Assembly (NCBI GenBank): GCA_011009095.1
Contig: VTPC01000873.1
Coordinates: 1 to 64,000, forward strand
Source of the DNA: Ignelater luminosus
Lineage: Eukaryota > Arthropoda > Insecta > Coleoptera > Elateridae
Length of the DNA stretch: 64,000 bases
Direction of reading: 5' to 3'
Position 1 is the stretch's first letter. Each line of letters starts with the position of its first letter. Both the position numbers and the translations under genes were made by a program. Below the pieces are notes generated by a model. The model made no database searches, was not told where the DNA came from, and worked only from the letters and a program-made list of their open reading frames with translations. This document shows positions 11,641 through 22,369 of the stretch, one piece after another.

Positions 11641-12097
11641 TAAAATTTTGACTAAAGTTTTTACCATTATTATTATTCGTATTATTATTGTTTTTCGCAA
11701 AGTTAATTAGGTTTTTTGGTTTTCCTAAGTTGGAATTTTGATCACGCTGTGAATGATTTGAATTTGCTGAAGATCTAAATTCTGATACTGATTCTTTTCC
11801 TTGACTGGATGGTGTACCAGTTTTGAAGTTTTGCTTCTTGCAAGATAGATCCTACCGTTTCGCTACGCCAGTTAATTATGTCGTGTTCCCAGTGTAGCTT
11901 GAGTTCGATGCTTTTTGATTTTAAAGATCTACTACGTTTTCCATACTTTTAAATTAATTAATTAATTAATTAAATTAATAAAACAATAAAACACAATAAA
12001 TATAAATTTACTTGAAAAAAAGGCAAGAATAACCGTGTGAGAAAAAGTAACTAAGAGAGACTAAGGAGAGACTGAGAGGCTTGGTTACCACTTTATA

Positions 12098-14809
12098 CAG
12101 GGTGATTCCGAAATAAAGGGTATCCTTTTAATAGGTGATAAGTGAGGTTAAAAGAAGACAAAAAATGAAAAAACGAAGTGGCTCCGTGAAAGTTGAAAAT
12201 TTTGACCATTTTCCTAAATATTAAAAACTGAAGCCGTCTCTGGTTAGAAAAAGAAAAGTGTTTCTTGTATTGTCACCTTAAAAAGTGAAAGTTAAGGAGA
12301 TTTACGGTGTTTTTAAACCCTTGTAGTGCAAGAACGAAAATTTACCAAACATGCCTATTTTCTTGGAATTAATAGTGCAGCTGCGGTAGCACAATAAACA
12401 ATAAATGCCATCATGAGCTACCCCTGGACATTTTACAACTTTTCCTTCTTAAATCTGAAGTATGTTTAACATGCAGGGTTGTTGAAATTCGTTAAAACAG
12501 TTAAAAAATAATAACAAAATTTATGTTACGAACAATTAGACTCCAGTCTCACAACCAGCATTTTAATCCCTTATTATTATTTAGTCACATGAATAGGAAA
12601 CGTTTTAAATGGCAATGGATTACACGTACTACTTGAATGAAACATGCGTATGGAAGGTACTACTAACTATCACCTCTACATTTAATTCAATTTAATAAAT
12701 TCAACCAATTTGTATTTATGTAGCATAATGCTTATTGAAGTTTTTGGTCTTTCGAAAGTTTACAGAAAAAAATCACTAACAGTAAAATTTTAATATTTTT
12801 CCGTTTACAGATCAAAAAGTAAACGTTATAAACGTGTCCATAGGTTATTTATGGCATTGTAGAAACCAGAAAAACTATTATAAGCGTTTAAAGTGCGAGA
12901 AAGGTTTGGTGTGTTTACCATGCTTTCGGCGAAATAGCGGTTCCTTTTAACATAAGCTATCGCCTTCTTTTATCTCGAGCAAGTAGTAAATAGTAAGTCT
13001 GTCAACTAAGCAAGTACAGCAACTTTATTTTACCCCCCCATCATGTTTACTTCTTAATTCAAAAAAGCGAGAATTATAAAAAGGTTTCTCGTCAAAACGT
13101 TTTTTTGGAGATTAAATATTTGGCACCTGCTTCTTTCAAAGGCACTGGCTTTACCCTAACAACTAGGTACTTCCAATTTCTTTTTCTAAAAACATATTTC
13201 AATAGTAAAATGAAGGTCGCCGACCGCTGCCTATTTAACGCGAAAATATAGCTTCTTTTGTTAATGTCAGAAATGCAAATCTCATTCAAAAGCGCACAAA
13301 AAAGGGCCATAATTCATAATTCAATCTTCTTTCGTTTTCTTGTAAAGACTAAACAGAGTATCGCGACGTTTACGCATTCATTTTATCACCTTATTACTTG
13401 AAAGACGGGCAACTTACCAAAATATTACAACAAATGTTGAAAATGACCACCGTCGACCTGAAGACAAGTCTCTATGCGTCGGTGAAAACTGTTACGCACA
13501 CGAGTAAATATTCCAGCTGTATTGCGAATTTCTGCGGCTGCTGCTAAAATGCGTTGTTGAAGGTCTTCCGCGTTTTCGACTTCCGTGCGATATACAACAG
13601 ACTTCATGTGACCCCACAAGAAGTAGTCCAGAGGATTTATGTCAGGGCTACGAGCAGGCCAGCGTACGGGACCATTGCGACCAATCCACCGACGGGGAAA
13701 CATTTCGTTCAAATAGCCCTGCATACGTACGCTAGTATGCGGAGGGGCTCCATCATGCATGTAATAAATATGCCTACTAGTTTCTAGAGGTGTATCATCC
13801 AACATATCTGGCAACCTGTTTTCTAGAAATTCCAGATACCTGTCTCCGTTTAACCGCTGTGGTAAAATAAATGGTCCAGACAATGTGTCTCCTAAAATGC
13901 CACACCACGCATTAATAAAAAACCGCCATTGAAATTTATTTTCCCTAATCAGGTGAGGATTAGCGTCATTCCAATAATGTACGTTATGAAAATTTAAGAT
14001 ACCGTCTCGCGTAAAACAACACTCATCCGTAAACAGTACTTTCTCTACAAATTCCTGTTGTTGCATTGTTTTTTGTTGAAACCACTCACAAAATGTTCGT
14101 CTCGGTGCAAAGTAATTTTCAGTTAAATGCTGAACCCGTTGTACGTGATAGGGATGTAATAAGTACGACTTTAATATCCGATGCGCTGTTGCTTGGGAAA
14201 CGTTCACGTCGCGTGCGATACCGCGGGTACTTATTGTAAGATCTTCATTAATCATATCTAATACATCTTCTTCCGCTTGAAGAAAGTGTGGTGCTCGTTC
14301 TTGTCCACGGCCTTCATATGTTGCGACGGTGCTACCTGTATCACGAAGTCGTTGTATCGTTTGCAGTATTGTATTTCGCGAAGGCTGTCTTCGTTGTGGA
14401 AAACGATCGGCGTACAGTCGTTTTGTCGCTTCTACATTATAATGATATTCTCCATACATTAAAGTTATGTCTGCCAACTCTCGAGTGGAAAACATCTCGC
14501 TCACTTTAAATTTTTTCACACCTTGTCACTCTCAGGAAAGTCAAAGACCGACTGATTGTGACAACATGTTCCGACCCTTACATATGTAAGTAGCTACCTG
14601 CCAATGACAAAAAGGGTCAGTCAACCCTTATCGATTTTTACTTAAGTAAAAGTATGAGAGCAGGACCGGCTTGGCTTAGCGATTAAATTTCAAAAGTCTT
14701 TTTCTCGGAAACTATTCAATTTTTACCTACCTTTTTTTATCGCAAATGTATGTACTATCACACCGCTATCCACCTTTAAGAGGATACTCTTTATTTCAGA
14801 ATCACCTGG
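12098..14809 (-). mobile_element. Mariner-type (IS630/Tc1/mariner) DNA transposon, DD41D, apparently whole
   Basis: The left end reads CAGGGTGATTCCGAAATAAA and the reverse complement of the right end reads CCAGGTGATTCTGAAATAAA. The two continue as imperfect inverted repeats for about 42 bp and each is flanked by TA (12096-12097 and 14810-14811), the Tc1/mariner target duplication. One intact transposase frame occupies the right half. About 1.3 kb between the left TIR and the transposase stop has no recognised coding content, making this copy (2.7 kb) roughly twice the usual mariner size. It sits inside the LTR of the Gypsy fossil and is therefore younger than it. Confidence 0.88.
13425..14495 (-). 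CDS. Mariner-type transposase, DD41D, intact 356-residue frame
   Basis: The ATG at 14493-14495 opens MFSTRELADI, matching the usual MYT.AELADIHFxYG start of insect IS630-like transposases. The frame reads without a break to 13425. Residues 1-60 are the DUF4817-like N-terminus, and residues 65-115 form a helix-turn-helix DNA-binding region (TISTRGIARDVNVSQATAHR). The catalytic triad is D157 (LFTDECC), D248 (YMHDGAPPH) and D290 (SPDINPLDYFLWG). There are 41 residues between the second and third aspartates, so it is a DD41D enzyme, as known for rosa-like mariners. The enzyme would cut and paste its own element at TA sites. Being uninterrupted and holding all three acidic residues, it may be recently active. 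The longer 364-codon frame starts at a GTG, which I did not use. Confidence 0.9.
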   Translation of the reverse strand: MFSTRELADITLMYGEYHYNVEATKRLYADRFPQRRQPSRNTILQTIQRLRDTGSTVATYEGRGQERAPHFLQAEEDVLDMINEDLTISTRGIARDVNVSQATAHRILKSYLLHPYHVQRVQHLTENYFAPRRTFCEWFQQKTMQQQEFVEKVLFTDECCFTRDGILNFHNVHYWNDANPHLIRENKFQWRFFINAWCGILGDTLSGPFILPQRLNGDRYLEFLENRLPDMLDDTPLETSRHIYYMHDGAPPHTSVRMQGYLNEMFPRRWIGRNGPVRWPARSPDINPLDYFLWGHMKSVVYRTEVENAEDLQQRILAAAAEIRNTAGIFTRVRNSFHRRIETCLQVDGGHFQHLL

Positions 14810-15039
14810 TATATATTTTTATTATACACAGTCAGAAGCAGTCCCTTTATTGTATTCTATAAAAAGGGCGGTTATATTGCTATAAATATTCTCTGTAACT
14901 AATAAAAGGTTGCTAAACTGATGTTTTGCAATTCGGGGAAAAACCATAAATATACATTTCCTTTCCTTTCAAACATCAACATCCAAATACACTACTACCC
15001 CCACAACCAATAATAACTAGATGGGGCACATGAATCAAG

Positions 15040-15600
15040 GCTGCAATTTTTCACGCGAACAACTTTGACAGTTTAAAAACTATTGTTCTCCAATTGGCAG
15101 ATAATAGCATTGCTATATAGAAATGCAAAAAGCTGCTGCAATCTTCGGAATTACCTCAACAGTTGGCATTTATTAAATGCAATTACTGTTTTGTAACAAT
15201 TACAATTTCAAAATTAGAAGCACAGGATATGCCACGTTTAGAATCCACCGATCTAATAAATAATTTTGGAGAATATTGCAACAAAGTACGAAGTCAAGTA
15301 GGTGCTGCTATACTGCAAAAGTTTAATTATGTATCTACAAAAAATAAGGGGTACCTAACATTAAGTAAGGTTGCAGAAGTTCTTCAAGTAAAGATTGTAG
15401 AAGATTGAGATATAAACCCCACATTAATAGCCAAGCTGAAGAATGCTCCAATTACATCGGTAGTTGTTGAGAAGCTTTTTGATTTTTATACATATGTTTA
15501 CAGGCAGGAGGCACCGATTTCTATTAGAAGATTTTACAAAATACTAGTAATTAATTCTTTGAGGAATGTAAAGTATTATTTTAATGTATTTTTAAGTTAA
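15040..15600 (+). pseudogene. hAT transposase C-terminal relic
   Basis: One plus-strand frame runs from about 15060 through 15163-15408 and, after an internal stop, on to about 15590. It keeps the order seen at the C-terminus of a common insect hAT group: a helical segment with ISKLEAQDMPRLESTDLI, then KNKGY, then the dimerisation core KLKNAPITSVVVEKLFDF, which corresponds to APITSxDVERSFS in intact relatives. At least two in-frame stops are present (near 15118 and 15407). Neither TIRs nor a TSD were located. It is a dead fragment, unrelated in sequence to the hAT element at 1960-3246. Confidence 0.6.
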
Positions 15601-16560
15601 GTTAATTATGAAAAATATCAAATTTACTGTAAGATATACACACGAAAATTATATTTTTTAGAAATTAAAGGTACTTGTCTTATTATTACTACTTTTAAAG
15701 CTTATTACATTTAAAATGATTTGCTGCATATATCCTTATTTCGTCTGCATATTTTATAAAAAATCAGTGCATATACAAGCGCATATTTTGAATTTTTTTC
15801 TTACATATTTTCTAATCTTTAATGATAATATATATATATGTCAATAAGAAATTCTCAACACCTGCCATAAAACTTACTGACCGTACTGCAAATTGCTACA
15901 AGTATTCAAAAACTTGTGAAGTCTCGTACACTACTGAGAATTCTATAATATTTGAAGCTGATCAAACTTCATAAATTGAAACTGAATGATATAATCTATC
16001 TCGTCTAATAAGAAAAAGAGAAAAATTTGTTGCTATTTGACAGAGGGGTAATATTGCAATTTAAATGTGAGAGAGATAATGGGGAAAGCAGTAAAGCAAT
16101 AAAAATCTAGTAAACTACATTTTTCTGTAACTTTTAAATTGATCAGTTAAGGATTTAATTAGATATGAATTTGGAAATCCGAATGATTATTGTTATTGTC
16201 TGAGGGGGCAAAAACACAGTGATATGTCACTTAGACCCCTTTAACTACGCGCCTGTTATATGCGGGTTTTTGTTGTTCATTTTTGTAATTTAAAAAAATT
16301 TCTACACTTCCATTGGAATATTATGAATACTATTTTTACTTTGTAATTGTTCATTTAACATTGCAAATATTATACATTAATAATACTACTCATCAATAAG
16401 TTTTAAAAAGCTTTTAATAATTTTGTTTCAGATATGGTTCATGGGAGATTTATTTAGGGAGACCACAGACCGAGAGATGCTTATACCAGTGGTGAGCGCG
16501 GTGATATTGGTATCTTGACAAATTTTTAAAAAAATCGTTTGAGGTTTAGGTTTAAAATCT
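15600..16560. other. No recognisable feature
   Basis: AT-rich sequence without a convincing frame, repeat pair or RNA gene. Confidence 0.45.
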
Positions 16561-16599
16561 GGTGCATGTTATATTTAAACAAAAAAGGACACGATCTAT

Positions 16600-16700
16600 A
16601 CTGTGTTGAAAAAATAATAACACCCCGGAAATGTTAGTGGTTTTCAATGAAACTTGGAGATATGTAATGTGTAATTCATATCAGATTTAGGTGCAAAAAC
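16600..16700. mobile_element. Tc1-like transposon terminus (solitary)
   Basis: The block GAAAAAATAATAACACC...GGAAATGTTAG...TTTCAATGAAACTTGGAG corresponds closely to the reverse complement of 35410-35490, which is the end of the Tc1-like relic in the host-gene intron. Both look like terminal repeats of the same Tc1-like family. No transposase was found next to it. Confidence 0.5.
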
Positions 16701-16884
16701 GAAACAAGTAATACGTAGGACTAATTTAAGAAATCTTAATAATTAAATAGGTTTCTAACGGTAGAAATTTTACAAACATATAAATGTTTCAGTGTTCGGA
16801 TTTTTTGTAAATCAGTATTATAATCTATCTTGAAAAACCCAACTGAATCTGCATTTTAAAACTCCATGAACTTACATTTAGGTA

Positions 16885-17089
16885 CTGTCGCGGCAAAAAA
16901 CCGGGGCACACTTGTTTGGCGATACGTCGGTTCCAACAAAATTTCTCTCTTCTGCATCAGGCTTTAAGGTGGATTTGTCAGTTCAATTAATAAGGTACCT
17001 AGTTACATAATAGTTTTACTTAAACTGAAAGACAGATTTACAAAGGGTAATTTTAAAACCTGTGGTGCCCCGGTTTTTTGCCGTGATAG
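16885..17089. mobile_element. 205-bp MITE with near-perfect ~25-bp TIRs and TA flanks
   Basis: The left arm CTGTCGCGGCAAAAAACCGG faces a right arm whose reverse complement is CTATCACGGCAAAAAACCGG, and both continue as GGCAC. Each end is bordered by TA (16883-16884 and 17090-17091). The small size, absence of coding and TA duplication indicate a non-autonomous Tc1/mariner-type element. The low divergence between arms suggests a fairly young insertion. Confidence 0.8.
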
Positions 17090-17448
17090 TACATTTGCGC
17101 GAACATAATAGCAAATACGTGAAGTTTAATTATTAATAAGTAATATGGTTTGTTAATTTTTACATATTTTATGTTGTACATGTGCTATGTATAGTATTCT
17201 AATAATAAAATACTTAATTTGTGCTGTCTTAATTTATCTTTTCTTTTCTACTAAATGTAAATTATAGATTTAATAGAAATAAAACTTTAGTTGTAAGTAA
17301 TCAAACCAAATATAAAAGCTTAATGAAATATGGATGTTTGTAGAACAAAATATTAATTAACCCTGTCAGTTAACTCAATAATTAATGCAATACTTAACTT
17401 CATTAAATCGATTCCGCTTAGCTGTATAGTTCTTATACCGTATCTCCG

Positions 17449-17597
17449 ATACAGTTCCTACGCAGGAATGCCAATGTAAATCCGAACTTGCAACAACGCC
17501 ATCTGTTGACGAGCTTAACCTTTAATTTCTTATATCTCCAAACGATGGCGCTGTAGCTGACTCGGATTGATGGCGTTGCAAGGCACAGAAACTGTAT
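17449..17597. repeat. Imperfect foldback repeat, possible small MITE
   Basis: ATACAGTTCCTACGC at the left is matched by the reverse complement of the right end, ATACAGTTTCTGTGC. Inner blocks AATCCGA and CGCCATC are also shared in inverted order. The arms are diverged and gapped, and no target duplication is clear. Confidence 0.4.
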
Positions 17598-17770
17598 GGG
17601 AACGGAAAAGCATATGCCATGCAGGTACTAAACGGTTCTACACCAGACCTGACCATGCTGCCTACACAATTTAGATCCAGAACTAGCGTTTTATTTCCTA
17701 GTCCTAACGGACTTGGAAACCTTTACAGTTCCTACCTTATTGTGCTACTAGAGTAGTATTTAATCCTTTT

Positions 17771-18248
17771 AATACAGTATGCCCATTTTACAGATCCTCC
17801 CCTGAATGTTTGGGAATACACAACACGTCTTACAATTCACAGACGACATTTCTTTAAAAAAATCAACCCTTGGTAATTGAACCATAGTTTGCGGTGAATT
17901 TAAAATTGACAAAAGGCAACTGTTTGACATTTGTTTGGTTATATTTTCTGTTTAGCCTTTATACAAACCTGTTCATTTTGTTTACTTTCTTTTTGTTAAA
18001 TGAGTTTTCTTGTTTATTATTAAATTCTTAAGGTTTTATAATATTTATAATTTTTTTGATTGTGTTTTCTAAAAAAGCAAATTTTATTTCTAACCAGCAT
18101 AAATTGAGGAATTTCAACAATGGCATGTAGAAAACAAACTATACAAATATGATCCATTTGTAATAACATAAAGATATCTCTGAATTGTAAGACATGTTGC
18201 CAATTGCCAAACATTCAGGGGGACCCATAAAGCGTACATACTGCATAG
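17771..18248. repeat. Inverted pair of ~80-bp sequences
   Basis: Plus-strand 17771-17855 and minus-strand 18248-18171 share CAGTATG, CCCCTGAATGTTTGG, ACA.GTCTTACAATTCA and AGA..A in the same order, at roughly 70-75% similarity. They may be terminal repeats of a ~480-bp element or two opposed copies of one repeat. The family is unknown. Confidence 0.5.
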
Positions 18249-18309
18249 TGTATACTGTTTAACAAATAAAAGAGACAAGTGCCTAAAGTTCTGCAATCTA
18301 CTAACCACA

Positions 18310-20843
18310 TAAATAATTTATGGAATTTATTTATTTATCAGTCACTAAAGACTGACATCATAGAGGAAATAAGTCTGACATATGATGGATCTAAATCAAA
18401 GTGCATATTTTAAAGTTCAGCAATAAATATCGAATTTTTGGAAATGTAGAGAACAATATTCAAACAATATTTTGTTATTTTTTATGTTGCATTCAAGAAG
18501 AGTCAAGAGCTGTTGCTGGATAATATCATTCATATTGTCATGTTCCCATACTTTTTACACATAATTTGCTTCCCTTGCCATTACTGTCAATCTTACATCT
18601 GTATAATTTGTTTAATGTCTGTGACATTTGTGACACAAACATTTACAGCTTAATATGACAATAATGACAAATTTGACATTAGAAACTGTTGATAGTTTGA
18701 ATTAAACACCAAAACTACCACTAGTAACTTGATCATAATTATTGTCATTTGTTTTCTAATAAAAACTCATCAGTCTTTTTAGTTTATGATAACCTTTTTG
18801 GTACTTGAAGGATTTTTTTGTTTTTTGTCACATGCCGTGAATGAAGTGTTTTATTAAACTATGGCGTGTCCATTTTATTATTATATAACTAAAGAAACAT
18901 TTATTAGAATGCTTGCGGACATTAGTAGTATAAAAATAGATCAAATTTTTAACTCCTATCAATTGGCTCTCTCACTTTTTATTTAATTCCTCTTAGATTT
19001 TGTGCAACTTCTTCAGATACCATACTTGCTATATTTTTGTTAGAAGTCTTAAAACATTTTTAGCTGTTTCTGCTTCTTTGTTCGATTAGTACCCAATAAC
19101 CTTCTATTGGCAAAACTTTTTGGTACAGGTTTGAATTAGTAAGGAGATACTATTTACAAACACATTGATTTGACTGAATATTTATTATATTAATAGTATA
19201 TCACGTTGTAAAATCCTCATTTGCACATCTAACATATTAAAGGTATAGCGAGATAGACTAGACACTAGAAATGTGTATAACAACAATGTCGAGAAGAAAG
19301 AAAAATTTTATTAAGAGCATTGTGATAAATGTGGTTCTCATTTATAGGTCTGACTGCTTTCCTTGATTGACTTCTAGGACCATGTTATCATGTCTTCATT
19401 ATTATAAAATATTCTTAATGAGTTTTTGGATGTCAACTTACCAATGACGTCTTGGATAAATACAGAAAGCTTGATGACAAATTATAATTTTTAATATACC
19501 TTGTATCCTGATAACCGCAAAGGGATGATAGGCCATCTAAAAATCAAGTTTTTTTTTCTCATAAATACATATCCAGAGCACCTTCGCTTTGAAGGTGGAT
19601 GGTGTTAAAATCTTGAGCATTGAACATCACTGGAGCCCCCTTTTATTATGTAGAAAATCTACATAACTAACCTTTTCAGTAAAAAAACACAAAAAGATAT
19701 TTTTGATACTGCAAACTTTTACGATCTTTTGATACTTTCCAAAAGAACTGAGAAATGGTTACAAAATATAGAAGGGGGTAAACTAATACGATTTTAGGTT
19801 CATAGTTTATAAATAAGAAATGTAATAAAACATGTAAATATATTCTTAATATTTTTTTATTCGATAAACAAATACTATATTACATAACAACAAAACAAAA
19901 ATAAATTCTTAAACCAAGCATTTTGGGTTATATAAAGTTACAAATATCAATATATATTTATTACAAAAAAAAAAACTTTATAAATTCCTATATGAATACG
20001 AAATGCATTCTATGTAAAATTAAATTTTAGCAGTCTTTTATTCCAATAATACTAGAACAACTGAAAACATTCGCATTTAATAATGATAAGAGAAATTTCA
20101 AAAATTAAATTTTTAAATAATGGCCATTAATTTTACTTTTTTGAAATTAATTAACCAAAAATTTAATTCTGAATAAATATTTAAGCTTTCACAGTTAAGA
20201 TGCCATAAGAGATTTCTAAATTTGATAAATTATCTTAATGAGATTTAACTGTAAATATAATGTTTCTAGTAAATTGGTAAATACTTTTCTTTTCAGTAAA
20301 AATTGAATATTTAGATAACCAAAAAGTAATTTTCATTTTAACTTTTTTTTATACACTGAAAAAAAGAATTTAAAATGAAAAATACAAAAAGGCACACTTT
20401 TTAAATATAAAATTAATACACTGAACAGTACAGTAGATATTTTAATTTTAAAGCAATAATAATCATTATTATATCGTTGACTAGATTAAATCATCTAGTA
20501 ATATAATAAAAGAGAACTATTATTATATTTATATTAAAGTATAAAAACCGATGGACTCTTCTTATACAATATAAATATACACCGAACAATATCAAAAGGT
20601 TTGTAAAAAGTAAGTGCTCTATAAACTACACATACACAAATTTTGCAAGTCTTTGGTCATCCTAAGTACATAAAAAGAAGAATATATTCAAAAGTTGAAT
20701 ATAATAAATTTTTACTGCAGCAATTAAAAATGCAATACTGAATATATTACGCCTCAATGCAGCAAATGAAGATAAAAAGATAACAAAAAATTATCACAAG
20801 AAGCTGCAGTAAAATTCTAACTAAAATAACTATAGTTAAGCAA
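18310..20843. other. No gene seen; right part is the 3' UTR/flank of the cytospin gene
   Basis: No coding frame of note. Sequence just below 20844 should be transcribed as the 3' UTR of the CH isoform on the minus strand. AATAAA signals on that strand occur at 19957-19962 and 19856-19861, but the true cleavage site cannot be told. Confidence 0.4.
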
Positions 20844-22369
20844 TTATGTTTCAAAATGCTTATAAATCGCTGTTACATAGGCCATAACTTGCTGCCAATC
20901 AGGCCTTTCTAGTTGAATCATGTCGTTAATATTCTGTAAGAGAAAAAAAGAAAAATATTATTTCCAATTGTCACTGTACATAGAAAAAAATTAACTACTT
21001 ACAAGTGTTGTAGGTATGCCTACACTTTCAGCAGCTGCAAATGCAATAGAAAAATTTCTTCTTTTCTCTTGTGGTACTAATGTATCATAAGGAACTCTGT
21101 CAGGTAAATAAGTGTGCAGAATTGCACATAATGCAAGTCCGTCATTCCAAGAGCTGCTGAAATTTGTAATATCTATATTTCTATAGCCAACAGTCTTATT
21201 TTGGCACCATTTTAATAGTGCATTACGTTTGGATCCACCATTCTTTACCAGACCGTTCAGTGGATCCTTTCTTTCACCTTAAAACAAAAGATAAAATAAA
21301 TTTTCTCATCTAGTAAAGATTTCTTTAATTTCTCTAGATTAGTATTTGGAAAACAATTACAATATGAAGTTTTAATATTTCCTTATTATTATTTAAATAA
21401 AAAATTTAAATAATTAAAATATTTAAAAGCAAGAATGTAGGTTGGTTTTCAATATGCAGTTGAAAGAATAAAATAAAAATAAAAAATAATACATACACAA
21501 ATCTGAATAACTATTTCTCCTAGAGAAATCTATCCCCTTTGCGGTTTGGAGTATAGTATCACGTATGGTTTCTTCAGCTTTTCCACTAATGTTACTTTTT
21601 ACTTTATCACCTTTTGTTAAGGAATCTAAATTAAAATAATAAAAAAAATAAAGACAGAAAGGTTTTTGGTATTTCTGATTTTTATCTAAATCTTTCATTT
21701 TCTTAAAGACAATGCATAATAAAATACATAATGCTTGAAATATTAAATCTTTTAGTTTTACCCTAAAAGGGATAATGGACAAACTGATTTTATAACTAAA
21801 TATCTCTCTCTTAAAAAAAAACCAACAAAAATAAATTGAAATTTGAAAAAAAAAACAAATTTTCTCTATAATTTTTTTAAAATTGAAATCTATAGGCTGA
21901 ACAGAAATTTACCTGTTATAACAGCTTTCGACCAATCCCTTCCTTGTTTATTTGGCTGTTGTTCTCTGAGTGGTGTTTTAGCTTGACTAATACTAGACAT
22001 CGCATCACTCCATTCGGATGGGGTACGTAAAGGTGATCCTGGTGAAAATGTTGTGGGTGTAATAACAGCTGGTGGACTAGATGGAGTTTTAATATCAGAT
22101 GTAAGAGAATTCAACGATGATGTCGAGCTGCTTCTGGATGCACTTGTTAGACCTAAAGAAAAATCTGAAATAAATTATACTAAAAAATTAATTATCAATT
22201 TTCTTACCAGTTTTAACAACAACAGGTTTTCCAGCATTCTCTATGCTTTCAATAAGAGATTTAACAGATTGGCGACTGCTTTGTCGATTTAATGCAACTT
22301 TCTGTCTTCTGGAAGACATGTCATCATTTGGAAAACTATTAGGACGTAATGTGACTGTTTCACTTGCTA
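20844..22369 (-). CDS. SPECC1L: Cytospin CH-side exons (last five coding exons)
   Basis: These exons encode a serine-rich linker with a conserved-looking [17 protein letters not shown] segment (22369-22208 exon), a low-complexity stretch ([20 protein letters not shown]), and the CH domain (21277-21003 and 20933-20844). The first exon enters in phase 1 (TA after a G from upstream), which completes a GTA codon with the donor at 31078. Exon 22152-21913 has two usable acceptors 12 bases apart, both in phase: AG before 22152 or AG before 22164, the longer adding four codons. The stop TAA is at 20844-20846. CH domains of this type bind actin or membrane-associated partners rather than acting as enzymes. 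Confidence 0.88.

Larger units (their letters stand above)
4600..14900 (-). mobile_element. Gypsy (Ty3) LTR-retroelement fossil, heavily interrupted
   Basis: On the minus strand, reading from right to left, are an LTR, a gag-type zinc knuckle, an aspartic protease, reverse transcriptase and integrase segments with clear Ty3/Gypsy character. The copy is broken, with many breaks, and its 3' LTR was not found. Four younger insertions can be placed in the region: a mariner in the LTR, a 356-bp insert in the pol region, a LINE in the integrase region, and a solo LTR inside that LINE. The depth of nesting and the decay argue for an old copy. The AGTTA...TAACT form of the LTR recalls errantivirus-like Gypsy elements. 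Beyond integrase (about 4.3-4.6 kb) there may be traces of a further frame, which I cannot classify. The outer left limit is approximate. Confidence 0.8.
11870..14900 (-). repeat. 5' LTR of the Gypsy fossil, split by the mariner element
   Basis: On the minus strand the repeat begins AGTTACAGAG (14891-14900) and ends AATTAACT (11870-11877). It is followed at once by TGGCG (11866-11870), the usual start of a tRNA primer-binding site. TATA-like and AATAAA-like stretches lie near 14840-14880. The mariner at 12098-14809 sits inside it, leaving about 0.3 kb of LTR sequence proper. A matching 3' LTR was not found, so the right border is inferred from terminal form only. Confidence 0.55.

Noticed and set aside
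13554-14509. Plus-strand frames at 13554-13787, 14277-14462 and 14288-14509 as genes
   Set aside because: They are shadows of the intact minus-strand mariner transposase.
18020-18308. Two overlapping minus-strand frames as a small gene
   Set aside because: They cover one arm of an inverted repeat and carry no domain.
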